This document shows positions 1-6,672 of a stretch of 9,194 nucleotides of DNA, piece by piece. Source of the stretch: Solobacterium sp. (GTDB lineage: Bacteria > Bacillota_I > Bacilli_A > Erysipelotrichales > Erysipelotrichaceae); contig JAEEYJ010000147.1 of NCBI GenBank assembly GCA_016291725.1, forward strand, positions 1 to 9,194. The letters are read 5' to 3'. The position numbers and the translations under genes are program-made. The notes beneath the pieces were generated by a model. That model ran no database searches and was not told the DNA's origin. It saw only the letters and a program-made list of their open reading frames with translations. Position 1 is the stretch's first letter. Each line of letters begins with the position of its first letter.

Positions 1-837
1 AGCAGTGGATTCGACACACAGGCAACGGACATCAATAACCGCAGAACGAAACAGAAGAACGCTGTGGAACGTCCTGGTAGAAGGATACATCCCGAACGGA
101 TCCTGCTGGGCATTCTGCTGACATGCCTGCTTGTCGGCGGTGGCTATTTCGTACTGCAGGGCTTGGAGATTTTCCGCCCCCAGAGCCGCATGACAGAGGT
201 GCCGGCGATTACCGGCATGACGCTGCAGGAAGCCAGGGATGTATGTACAGAGAGCTCTCTCGTGCTGGATACAGCAACGGTTGAATATGTCCTGACGGAC
301 AATACGGAAAAAGGCATGATCATCACAGTGGATCCGCCGGTCGGCACTGAAGTCGAGAAGGGAAGCCGGGTATCGGTCATGGTGTCGTCCGGCATCGGAG
401 CGACAATCGGGAATTACGTGGGCTGGAATATCATGGACGCGCGCAGTGATCTGTCCAAATATGCCATGCTTGATGTAGAAACTACGCACGAGGATACAGA
501 AGAAGCAGAAGGCGGCATCATCATCCGCCAGGAACTCCTCAGTCCTGGTGACCGGTTCAATATTGCCAACAAGGCCAAAATCCGTCTGGTCTACGCGTCG
601 TATCCAACGATCGTCATTCCTGAGAACATCATCGGCATGCCGATAGATGATGCTTCAGCGCTGCTGGAGTCCCTCGGCGCTGTGGTATTCATCTCCAGCC
701 TGTCTACGGAAGGTCTGTCGGAAACGGAGATTGCCAATCTTCCGTCCGGAGTTGTCATCAAAACAAACCCGGATACCGGCAATTCCTATACCCAGGAAGA
801 AGAGAACTTCGTCACGATCTTCTACTACAACTATTGA
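1..837 (+). CDS. prkC: PASTA-domain Ser/Thr protein kinase (PrkC/PknB/Stk type), C-terminal part
   Basis: The reading frame is open from base 1, so the cytoplasmic kinase domain lies outside the window. What is visible is a basic, polar juxtamembrane stretch (first ~33 codons), one membrane helix (about codons 34-53, rich in Ile/Leu/Val/Gly) and an extracellular part with three PASTA repeats (about codons 65-131, 132-200 and 201-278). Each repeat has the family pattern of a short G-M/W-x-x-x-A helix and a later P-x-x-G turn, for example DPPVGTEVEKG in the first. In the known family, PASTA repeats bind muropeptides or lipid II, and the kinase phosphorylates division, wall and translation proteins. 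The GTG at 64 is internal and not the real start. The gene ends one base before rsgA, the order seen in the B. subtilis prkC cluster. Family call is strong; the symbol is by analogy. Confidence 0.93.
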   Translation, partial: SSGFDTQATDINNRRTKQKNAVERPGRRIHPERILLGILLTCLLVGGGYFVLQGLEIFRPQSRMTEVPAITGMTLQEARDVCTESSLVLDTATVEYVLTDNTEKGMIITVDPPVGTEVEKGSRVSVMVSSGIGATIGNYVGWNIMDARSDLSKYAMLDVETTHEDTEEAEGGIIIRQELLSPGDRFNIANKAKIRLVYASYPTIVIPENIIGMPIDDASALLESLGAVVFISSLSTEGLSETEIANLPSGVVIKTNPDTGNSYTQEEENFVTIFYYNY

Positions 838-838
838 T

Positions 839-1702
839 ATGAAGGCAAGAATACTGAAGATTGTATCCAAGGATTACCGTCTTGAGCTGGAGGACGGAAG
901 TATCGTTGATGGTATGCTGCAGGGAAAGGTACGGCTGCAGATGACACCTGCGGCCGGTGATTTCGCGGAAACGGTCAACACAGACGGCAGGTGGATGGTC
1001 AAAAAGATCCTGCCTAGGCGGAACCATCTCATACGTCCTTTTGTAGCGAATGTCGATCAGGCACTGATCGTCATGAGTGTCCATGACCCGGAGTTTTCGG
1101 ATGTACTGATTGACCGTCTCTGCTTCCTGATTGTTCATGCAGGCATCGAACCGGTTCTGATCGTTACGAAATGCGATCTCGGTCTGGATCCGGAGACGGA
1201 AAAACGCATCCGGGAGTATGAAAACGGCCCGGTACGGGTTATACGGACCGCGCGCGATACGCTGGATGAATCACTGAAGGATCTGCTGAGCGGAAAGATA
1301 TCTGTACTGACCGGACAGTCCGGTGCAGGAAAGTCTACCTTGCTGAACAAGCTGGATCCATCATTCTGCCTGAAGACGCAGGAAATATCCAAAGCACTGG
1401 GCAGAGGCAAACATACGACCAGGCACAATGAACTGCATCCGGTTGCCGGCGGCTATGTAGCAGATACACCGGGATTCAGTTCACTGGACTTCAGCCGGAT
1501 GTCCGTTGAAGATCTGTACAGCAGTGTTCTGGAATTCCGGCCCTATCTCGGGAAATGCAGGTTCAATGACTGCATCCATGAGAATGAACCCGGATGCGCT
1601 GTCAAGGAAGCGGTCGAGCAGGGGCTGATACCTGAAACAAGATACCGGAACTATCTGGCTGTACTGAAGATGATCAAAAGCAGAAAGGAAAAGTATTCAT
1701 GA
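839..1702 (+). CDS. rsgA: Ribosome small-subunit-dependent GTPase RsgA (CpgA/YjeQ)
   Basis: This is a 287-residue, circularly permuted GTPase that checks late 30S subunit assembly. An N-terminal OB-fold (about 1-70) is followed by the G motifs in permuted order: TKCD (110-113, G4), GQSGAGKST (159-167, P-loop), the GRGKHTTR switch and DTPG (209-212, G3). The C-terminal zinc site is complete: Cys240, Cys245, His247 and Cys253 in the C-x4-C-x-H-x5-C pattern. The ATG at 839 gives the usual family length and N-terminus; the frame runs open further upstream but only as a shadow of the kinase gene. No Shine-Dalgarno sequence is visible before this ATG, and only one base separates it from the kinase stop. 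Translation is therefore probably coupled to the kinase. It overlaps rpe by four bases (ATGA). In B. subtilis the orthologue is a PrkC substrate. Confidence 0.97.
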   Translation: MKARILKIVSKDYRLELEDGSIVDGMLQGKVRLQMTPAAGDFAETVNTDGRWMVKKILPRRNHLIRPFVANVDQALIVMSVHDPEFSDVLIDRLCFLIVHAGIEPVLIVTKCDLGLDPETEKRIREYENGPVRVIRTARDTLDESLKDLLSGKISVLTGQSGAGKSTLLNKLDPSFCLKTQEISKALGRGKHTTRHNELHPVAGGYVADTPGFSSLDFSRMSVEDLYSSVLEFRPYLGKCRFNDCIHENEPGCAVKEAVEQGLIPETRYRNYLAVLKMIKSRKEKYS

Positions 1703-2346
1703 TTATTGCACCATCGGTTCTGTCCATGGACTACAGCAGAACGGAACAGCAGCTTCGGGAACTGAATGAATCCGGTGCACAGTGGATTCACTTTGACGTT
1801 ATGGATGGTCATTTTGTACCCAATATATCCTTTGGTCCGGATATCCTACGGGCTGTGGCTGGATCAACAGATCTGTTTCTGGATGTCCATTTGATGATCA
1901 CGGATCCTGCCTTCTATACGCCGGTATTCATTGACGCCGGCGCTGACAGCATTACATTCCACTATGAAGCGGTGGAAAGCAAGGAAAGCATCAAAGAACT
2001 GGCTTCCCTGATCCACAGTCGTGGTGCATCTGCCGGCATCAGCATCAAACCCCGCACACCGGTGACGGTTCTGCAGGATCTCCTTGCTGATTTTGATCTG
2101 TTCCTTGTTATGTCGGTTGAACCCGGCTTCGGAGGACAGTCCTTTATGGAGGGTTCCCTTGATAAAATTGCCTGGCTGCGGCGCGAACTGTCTGCAAAGG
2201 GGCTGAATGCTCATATCCAGGTTGACGGCGGCATCAATGAGAAGACTGCTGTACTTGCCCGCAATGCCGGTGCTGATGTACTTGTGGCCGGATCCTTCTT
2301 TTTCCGCAATGATATGAAGAAGGCGGTGAAGCTTCTTGAAGGATGA
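1699..2346 (+). CDS. rpe: Ribulose-phosphate 3-epimerase
   Basis: The 215-residue product is a full-length TIM-barrel enzyme that interconverts ribulose 5-phosphate and xylulose 5-phosphate in the non-oxidative pentose phosphate pathway. Family signatures run in order: the APSVLSMD start, HFDVMDGHFVPN with metal ligands His31 and Asp33, DVHLM with His64, the phosphate-binding MSVEPGFGGQ loop, and VDGGI with Asp176 as the second acid/base residue. All expected catalytic and metal-binding residues are present. The ATG overlaps the rsgA stop (ATGA), with AAAGGAAAAG upstream as ribosome binding site. Adjacency to rsgA fits known B. subtilis work in which CpgA also clears 4-phosphoerythronate, a by-product that harms the pentose phosphate pathway. 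Confidence 0.97.
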   Translation: MIIAPSVLSMDYSRTEQQLRELNESGAQWIHFDVMDGHFVPNISFGPDILRAVAGSTDLFLDVHLMITDPAFYTPVFIDAGADSITFHYEAVESKESIKELASLIHSRGASAGISIKPRTPVTVLQDLLADFDLFLVMSVEPGFGGQSFMEGSLDKIAWLRRELSAKGLNAHIQVDGGINEKTAVLARNAGADVLVAGSFFFRNDMKKAVKLLEG

Positions 2347-2350
2347 GTGC

Positions 2351-2944
2351 TTGATTGTACTGGGAATGTACAGTGTACTTCCGGCAGTTGATACTGTATG
2401 GATCGGTGCGGACCGCGGAGCACTGTATCTGGCACAGCAGGGTATCCGTATGAAAGCGGCCATCGGGGATTTTGATTCTGTTAGCAGCAACGAGAAGGAT
2501 CTCATCCGTTCCCGGTGTGACGAAATGCTGGAACTGAATTCCATCAAGGATGATACGGACAGTGAAGAAGCCGTCACATATGCGGTTAAGGAAGGATACA
2601 GCCGGATTCTGGTTTACGGTGGATTCGGAGGACGGATGGACCATACACTGATCAATCTGAAACTCGCGGAAAAATATGCAGGGACTGTATACCTGCTGGA
2701 TGAACACAATGAAATCAGTGCACAGCGCAGCGGTATATACCAGTACAAGGGCAGTGAATACCGCTACTTCTCAATACTGGCACTGGAAGACTCTGTGATC
2801 AGCCTGGACGGCATGAAATACCCGCTGGATCACCGGCGGATTACGAAGGAAGACCTCTATACCACCTCCAATGAAATCATTGGTGAAACCGGTACATTGA
2901 CCGTCCACTGCGGCAAGGTCCTGGTAATCCGCTCCGATGATTGA
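2351..2944 (+). CDS. thiN: Thiamine diphosphokinase (thiamine pyrophosphokinase)
   Basis: This enzyme transfers pyrophosphate from ATP to thiamine to make thiamine diphosphate in the cytoplasm. Visible family motifs (numbered from the TTG at 2351) are GADRGA near residue 17, IGDFDS (38-43), DDTD (67-70) and GGRMDH (93-98); the Asp residues bind Mg-ATP. The C-terminal half is the beta-sandwich that forms the thiamine site, with TSNE near the end. I prefer the TTG at 2351 because AAGGA (2339-2343) lies seven bases ahead; this gives 197 residues. A TTG at 2336 is also open and adds five residues, but only a weak ribosome binding site precedes it. The N-terminal loop is shorter than usual and lacks the common Gly-Gly-Pro. 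Last gene of the kinase-rsgA-rpe operon, followed by a terminator. Confidence 0.93.
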   Translation: MIVLGMYSVLPAVDTVWIGADRGALYLAQQGIRMKAAIGDFDSVSSNEKDLIRSRCDEMLELNSIKDDTDSEEAVTYAVKEGYSRILVYGGFGGRMDHTLINLKLAEKYAGTVYLLDEHNEISAQRSGIYQYKGSEYRYFSILALEDSVISLDGMKYPLDHRRITKEDLYTTSNEIIGETGTLTVHCGKVLVIRSDD

Positions 2945-2950
2945 GCAAAG

Positions 2951-2982
2951 AAAAAACTGTATGGAACCCATACAGTTTTATT
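2951..2982. terminator. Bidirectional intrinsic terminator between thiN and rpmB
   Basis: A perfect 12-bp stem (AAAACTGTATGG at 2953-2964 with CCATACAGTTTT at 2968-2979) closes on a three-base AAC loop. The stem has a run of A on the left and of T on the right, so it can end transcription from thiN on the plus strand and from the convergent rpmB on the minus strand. It lies in the short gap between the two stop codons. Confidence 0.85.
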
Positions 2983-2995
2983 GTTCAGCCCGGGA

Positions 2996-3196
2996 TCAGG
3001 CAGCCTTTGTCTTGGCGCCTGCTTTCAGCGTCTTGAGTGCACGAGCGGAAATGCGCATCGTCTGCGGCTTACCGTCGACCATCACATGAACTTTCTGAAG
3101 GTTAACGTTCCACTTGCGGCGGGTAGCACGCAGGGAGTGGGAACGATTGTTTCCAGACATGGGCTTTTTACCGGTTACAGGACAAACTCTGGACAT
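2996..3196 (-). CDS. rpmB: 50S ribosomal protein L28
   Basis: The product is 66 residues, close to the family's usual 60-78. L28 is a basic large-subunit protein. The bacterial L28 pattern is clear: an N-terminal [17 protein letters not shown] block, then [11 protein letters not shown], and a C-terminal [10 protein letters not shown] block. Only one Cys (Cys5) is present, so this is not the zinc-ribbon form with paired CxxC motifs. The ATG is preceded by a very strong AAAGGAGGT (3206-3214 on the complement) at good spacing. The gene is convergent with thiN and divergent from ftsA. A convergent rpmB after thiN is also found in Bacillus, which supports the synteny. Confidence 0.98.
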   Translation of the reverse strand: MSRVCPVTGKKPMSGNNRSHSLRATRRKWNVNLQKVHVMVDGKPQTMRISARALKTLKAGAKTKAA

Positions 3197-3264
3197 GATC
3201 GATACCTCCTTTATACCAATAACGCTTCATAAGATTAGCACGGTTTAAAACAAAATGCAAACAT

Positions 3265-3297
3265 AGATTGTATCAATCATGCAAATACAAAAAGCGT
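3265..3297 (-). promoter_or_regulatory. Predicted rpmB promoter (extended -10)
   Basis: On the minus strand, TGA-TACAAT (plus-strand 3275 to 3267) is a five-of-six -10 box with a TGn extension. Transcription would start near 3260, about 64 bases ahead of the rpmB ATG. The -35 region (about 3289-3296) is T-rich but not a good match. An inverted repeat GATTG-TAT-CAATC (3266-3278) covers the -10. Confidence 0.45.
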
Positions 3298-3332
3298 AAT
3301 GATGAATTGACAGATTTTCATAGTTCGTCTCG

Positions 3333-3361
3333 TTCTCATTTACTATAAAGTGTGGTAGAAT
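3333..3361 (+). promoter_or_regulatory. Predicted ftsAZ promoter
   Basis: TTCTCA (3333-3338, four of six) lies 17 bases ahead of TAGAAT (3356-3361, five of six), which carries a TGG extension at 3353-3355. Transcription would begin near 3368, leaving a leader of about 23 bases that contains only the AAAGGGG ribosome binding site (3375-3381) before the GTG start of ftsA. Confidence 0.5.
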
Positions 3362-3390
3362 TCATCTAATAGCGAAAGGGGTTTTTCAAA

Positions 3391-4647
3391 GTGGAAGAAA
3401 AGCAGATCTTTGCGACTCTGGAAGTCAGTGATCATGAAGTGCGTATGATCGTCGGCGAGTTTTTCAATACCAGGTTCAATATACTGAAGGTGGAACGGGT
3501 TCCTGTTGACGCACTTTCCTATGATGCCATTACAGACCAGGACGCACTGACAGCTGCCATAGCTGAGGCGGCGCGCGAAGCCGGAGAAACGCTCGGCGCA
3601 AAGATCGAGAAAGTGATACTTTGTGTACCTGCGCTCAATACAAAGAGAAAGCCTGTACGGGTATCGGTGCCCATTGAAGGCATCGATGGTGTCATTACCG
3701 CACAGGATATCAAGACAGCGGTGGATTCTGCCCAGAATGTACGCGTAGAGCGTGATCTGGCGCTGATCCAGACCGTATGCGTGAAGTATACCATCGATGG
3801 CATTGCGTCCAGAAGGATTCCCATCGGTGAACACGCATCCCAGCTGACCGTTGATATTGACCTTATCTGCGCAGACAGGAATATGGCGTATGCGCTTGTC
3901 GGCTGTACGGAACAGGCCGGCCTGCAGGTTATGGATATCTTCCTGGATGTCTATGCCGTAGCCAAGGAAGCCGCACTGTTCGAGCAGTCCGTTGACAGCA
4001 ATGTCCTGATCATGAAGATGGAGCGCCGCGCAACAACGCTGGGCATCCTCTCCAAAGGAAGGCTGCGTGACTGTGTTGTTGTACCGTTCGGTGTCGGTGA
4101 TATCGCTGAGCCGCTGGTGGAACAGTACGGCATTACCAGGGCGGCCGCAGTGGAGCTGGTCAAGTACAGTCTGCTGCTGAACGAGAAAGTCAATCCCGCC
4201 AATCTGGTACATATCTGGAATGACAACGGAAATGCCAGAAGGCTCAATGAAGAAGAACTCTTCACCTGTGTCAGTCCGAAAGTGGATGAATGGGTTGACG
4301 GCATGGTAAAATATTGTGGTAAAATCTTGCAAGCAGGAAAGACTACCGTTATTATTACGGGTGAAGGCGGTGAAATGCAGGGCCTGAATGAAGTGCTGGC
4401 CAGGAAGGCAGGTACGGAAGTCAGGAACTATATTCCCGAAACGCTCGGAGGGAGGAACGCCGGTATGACTGCGTGTCTCGGTCTGTTCTATGCCTATAAG
4501 GACAAACTTCCGATTGCGGGATACACCGACAACAGTATCGATATGGACAAGTTCCTGCAGTCGGTCTCGTACCGCAGCAGACTGAACAAACCGGAAGATA
4601 CATTTACCAACAGATTTAAGAGCTTGTTTGCAGGCAGCAGGAAATAG
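3391..4647 (+). CDS. ftsA: Divergent cell-division protein FtsA with degenerate ATP site
   Basis: The 418-residue protein has FtsA length and layout and sits directly before ftsZ. FtsA is an actin-like protein that anchors FtsZ polymers to the membrane. The N-terminal IVGEF region, the SHS2-like middle and the C-terminal [15 protein letters not shown] segment resemble the family. The last ~15 residues (404-418, [15 protein letters not shown]) form a basic amphipathic membrane-targeting helix. The ATP-binding loops are unusual. The phosphate-1 motif, normally LDIGTS, reads LEVSDH (10-15). The phosphate-2 motif, normally DIGGGTT, reads KMERRATT (209-216). The adenosine motif TGEGGEMQG (323-331) is only partly conserved. 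Nucleotide binding may be weak or lost (inference). The start is GTG with AAAGGGG nine bases upstream. ftsZ follows after 11 bases. Confidence 0.88.
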   Translation: MEEKQIFATLEVSDHEVRMIVGEFFNTRFNILKVERVPVDALSYDAITDQDALTAAIAEAAREAGETLGAKIEKVILCVPALNTKRKPVRVSVPIEGIDGVITAQDIKTAVDSAQNVRVERDLALIQTVCVKYTIDGIASRRIPIGEHASQLTVDIDLICADRNMAYALVGCTEQAGLQVMDIFLDVYAVAKEAALFEQSVDSNVLIMKMERRATTLGILSKGRLRDCVVVPFGVGDIAEPLVEQYGITRAAAVELVKYSLLLNEKVNPANLVHIWNDNGNARRLNEEELFTCVSPKVDEWVDGMVKYCGKILQAGKTTVIITGEGGEMQGLNEVLARKAGTEVRNYIPETLGGRNAGMTACLGLFYAYKDKLPIAGYTDNSIDMDKFLQSVSYRSRLNKPEDTFTNRFKSLFAGSRK

Positions 4648-4658
4648 GAGTGGATAGT

Positions 4659-5747
4659 ATGGCAGAGTTAGCATATAACCAGGTTGCAAAAATCAAAGTA
4701 TTCGGTATCGGAGGCGCCGGGTCCAATGCGGTTAACCGCATGGTGGATGACGGTGTGCAGGGCGTAGAGTTCTATGTTGCGAACACGGATCTCCAGGCGC
4801 TGGACGCATCCGGTGTACCCAACAAGATCCAGCTCGGCAAGGAAGGTCTGGGCGCAGGCGGAAACCCGGACAACGGCCGCAAGGCTGCGGTGGAGAGCGA
4901 AGCAGAGATCAAGCAGGCGATGGAAGGTGCCGATATGGTCTTCCTGACAGCCGGTCTCGGCGGCGGAACAGGTACAGGTGCATCTCCGCTGTTTGCGAAG
5001 ATTGCAAAGGAGCTCGGATGCCTGACTGTAGGTATCGTCACCAAGCCGTTCAGCTTCGAAGGACCGCGCCGTATGCGTCAGGCAGAGAGCGGACTGGAGC
5101 AGCTGAAGGAATACGTTGACAGTCTGATCATTATATCCAACAACAAGCTGCTGGAAGTCATCGGACATATTCCTTTCGAGGAAGCATTCAAAGAAGCAGA
5201 CAATGTTCTTCGCCAGGGTGTACAGACCATTACCGACCTGATTGCGGTTCCGGCAATGATCAACCTTGACTTTGCGGATATTAAGAGTGTCATGGAAGGC
5301 CAGGGCAGCGCCCTGATCGGCATCGGTATGGCTTCCGGTGAAAACAAAGCCCGCGATGCAGCGACAAAGGCGATTATGTCACCGCTGCTGGAAGGCCAGA
5401 TCACCGGCGCAAAGAACGCTGTCGTCAACGTTACCGGCGGTGCTTCCATGAGTGCGTACGATGCTCAGGAAGCGGTTGATTTCATCCGCAATGCTGCAGG
5501 AAACGACATCGATATCATCTTCGGTGTGGCGATCAACGAGAAGATCAATGAATCCATTATCGTTACCGTGATCGCGACCGGTTTCGATCTTCCGAAGAAC
5601 ACGATGATTGACAATGTCGAGCCGGCAAAGGAAAAGAGCCCGGTCAAGACAGGTGTTGTTGTGACTGCCGATGATGAAGATGTTGAATTCGGAAGCTTCG
5701 ATGAAGACGATGACTCCGGAATTCCTGCCTTCTTCCATAGAAACTGA
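4659..5747 (+). CDS. ftsZ: Cell-division GTPase FtsZ
   Basis: FtsZ is the tubulin-like GTPase that polymerises into the division ring. The 362-residue protein begins with [20 protein letters not shown], carries the tubulin signature GGGTGTGA (101-108) and the catalytic T7 loop NLDFAD (202-207), and ends in the conserved tail IPAFFHRN (355-362) that binds FtsA. The linker before the tail is short (about 30 residues) and acidic, with runs of Asp and Glu. The ATG at 4659 is preferred: AGGAG lies eight bases ahead (4646-4650) and the N-terminus then matches the family. A GTG at 4650 would add three residues. It is co-transcribed with ftsA and closed by a hairpin terminator. In the T3-T4 area it has [11 protein letters not shown], where GxRR/KxxQA is typical. 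Confidence 0.98.
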   Translation: MAELAYNQVAKIKVFGIGGAGSNAVNRMVDDGVQGVEFYVANTDLQALDASGVPNKIQLGKEGLGAGGNPDNGRKAAVESEAEIKQAMEGADMVFLTAGLGGGTGTGASPLFAKIAKELGCLTVGIVTKPFSFEGPRRMRQAESGLEQLKEYVDSLIIISNNKLLEVIGHIPFEEAFKEADNVLRQGVQTITDLIAVPAMINLDFADIKSVMEGQGSALIGIGMASGENKARDAATKAIMSPLLEGQITGAKNAVVNVTGGASMSAYDAQEAVDFIRNAAGNDIDIIFGVAINEKINESIIVTVIATGFDLPKNTMIDNVEPAKEKSPVKTGVVVTADDEDVEFGSFDEDDDSGIPAFFHRN

Positions 5748-5754
5748 TTAAGAT

Positions 5755-5785
5755 AACGGTCTGCTTCGCAGGCCGTTTTTCTTTT
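5755..5785 (+). terminator. Intrinsic terminator after ftsZ
   Basis: A ten-base-pair stem (AACGGTCTGC at 5755-5764 with GCAGGCCGTT at 5768-5777, one G-T pair) closes on a TTC loop and is followed by a T-rich run to 5785. It begins eight bases past the ftsZ stop. Confidence 0.88.
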
Positions 5786-5794
5786 GTGCAGGCA

Positions 5795-5803
5795 TGGTAT
5801 AAT
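5795..5803 (+). promoter_or_regulatory. Extended -10 promoter immediately before the C39-like gene
   Basis: TGG-TATAAT (5795-5803) is a perfect extended -10 box. At 17-base spacing the -35 position (about 5775-5780) falls in the terminator's T-run and is a poor match. Transcription would start near 5810, only about five bases ahead of the GTG at 5815, and no Shine-Dalgarno sequence can fit. Confidence 0.65.
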
Positions 5804-5814
5804 AGCACTGTTCT

Positions 5815-6648
5815 GTGATCAGTATTACTAAAACAGTGAAGCAAGAGAACAAACGGACACTGATCGTCCGTGATGGTGTTGATTATGCCGGCAAGGTGGT
5901 CTGGCGGACGGATGAGGGCAATTCGTATGCCGTTTTCTCGCTGGAGGAAAATGCTGTCCACGAACTGGATGCACTGGTTCCCTCCGTCATACAGGAAATG
6001 ATCATCGCAGATCATCCATCGAGGATTTATATCGGGGAAGCGGACACAGCGGTAAAGACTGTACTGCTGCGGAACGGCTTCCAGGAAAACGGTGAACTGC
6101 TCTATATGAACATCGAACCATGGCGCTATGAAGTCGAGGACCGTGTCTTCGACAAGCACGGCTATATCATCAACCAGGGAAAGATGGACAGGCTGCCTTA
6201 CGGTGCGTTCAGTACCAAGTCACGGGGATGCGGCTGGATCGCTGCGTACAACCTGCTGAAGTATCTGGGCAGACCGATGCCGATGCAGAAAATCGCCCAT
6301 GAGCTGGAATCACGCTCTTTCAGCGGTAATTTCCTCGGTACGAACATGCTGGTACTGTACCATTGGCTGAAGTCCCAGGGGCTTCCTGTGCGGCTGGTTC
6401 AGATCTCCCGGAAACAGTGCGTTGGGGCAATGAAGCAGGCTGAATGCGGCATTCTGCTGTATCTGCACAGAAGAGGCGGCCACTATACTTGTTTCCGGAA
6501 CAATCATGATGGTACACTGCATTTCTGGAATGCGGTCTACGGCAGGCGAAATATGGATATGGAAGCCGGTGCGTTCATGGAACAGCATTCCTTCTATCCT
6601 GCAGCCTGGCTGATCTGGATACCCCAGGATCCGTATACTGTGCTATAA
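5815..6648 (+). CDS. C39/papain-like cysteine peptidase-like protein with GNAT-like N-terminal half
   Basis: This is a 277-residue protein that I cannot name as a known gene. The C-terminal half (about 125-277) looks like a C39-type papain fold. It has a Cys-helix motif RGCGWIAAYNLL with Cys139, then GGHYTCF with His223, and FWNAV with Asn239 after it, in the right order for a Cys-His-Asn/Asp site. The N-terminal ~105 residues end in VLLRNGFQENGELLYM (about 83-98), which resembles the last strand-helix-strand of GNAT acetyltransferases. The acetyl-CoA loop (R/Q-x-x-G-x-G/A) is not seen. There is no signal peptide or membrane helix, so it is likely cytoplasmic. The GTG start is the first available and lies about 12 bases after a perfect -10 box, without a ribosome binding site. 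Substrate and role are unknown. Confidence 0.72.
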   Translation: MISITKTVKQENKRTLIVRDGVDYAGKVVWRTDEGNSYAVFSLEENAVHELDALVPSVIQEMIIADHPSRIYIGEADTAVKTVLLRNGFQENGELLYMNIEPWRYEVEDRVFDKHGYIINQGKMDRLPYGAFSTKSRGCGWIAAYNLLKYLGRPMPMQKIAHELESRSFSGNFLGTNMLVLYHWLKSQGLPVRLVQISRKQCVGAMKQAECGILLYLHRRGGHYTCFRNNHDGTLHFWNAVYGRRNMDMEAGAFMEQHSFYPAAWLIWIPQDPYTVL

Positions 6649-6649
6649 T
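6641..6649 (+). promoter_or_regulatory. Extended -10 promoter overlapping the C39-like stop codon
   Basis: TGC-TATAAT (6641-6649) is a perfect extended -10 box; the TAA stop of the upstream gene (6646-6648) lies inside it. No good -35 is seen. Transcription would start near 6656 and give a leader of about 17 bases with AAAGGAG (6660-6666) ahead of the ATG at 6673. Confidence 0.6.
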
Positions 6650-6672
6650 GCGTAATCATAAAGGAGAGTAGC

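Noticed and set aside
647..838. Upstream extension of the rsgA frame into the kinase gene (64 extra codons).
   Set aside because: The extra residues are a shadow of the kinase gene, rich in Ser and Arg. The family N-terminus begins at the ATG at 839.
3307..3312. Perfect TTGACA hexamer upstream of ftsA.
   Set aside because: No -10-like hexamer lies 16-18 bases downstream (3329-3336 is C/G-rich). The extended -10 at 3353-3361 is a better promoter.
3347..3394. AAAGTGT (3347-3353) and AAAGTGG (3388-3394), resembling MraZ boxes.
   Set aside because: MraZ sites are closely spaced tandem boxes. Here the two are 41 bases apart, one overlaps the ftsA start codon, and no mraZ is in the window.
4650..4658. 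GTG start for ftsZ three codons upstream of the chosen ATG.
   Set aside because: The AGGAG site at 4646-4650 is properly spaced for the ATG at 4659 and overlaps the GTG. The family N-terminus fits the ATG.
3343..4689. Long open frame on the minus strand opposite ftsA (448 codons), and similar long minus-strand frames opposite the rluD-rhomboid region (7311-8384) and the 3' end of ftsZ (5644-6159).
   Set aside because: They mirror the codon structure of clearly recognised plus-strand genes, lack ribosome binding sites, and their products are rich in His, Cys and Arg with no family resemblance.
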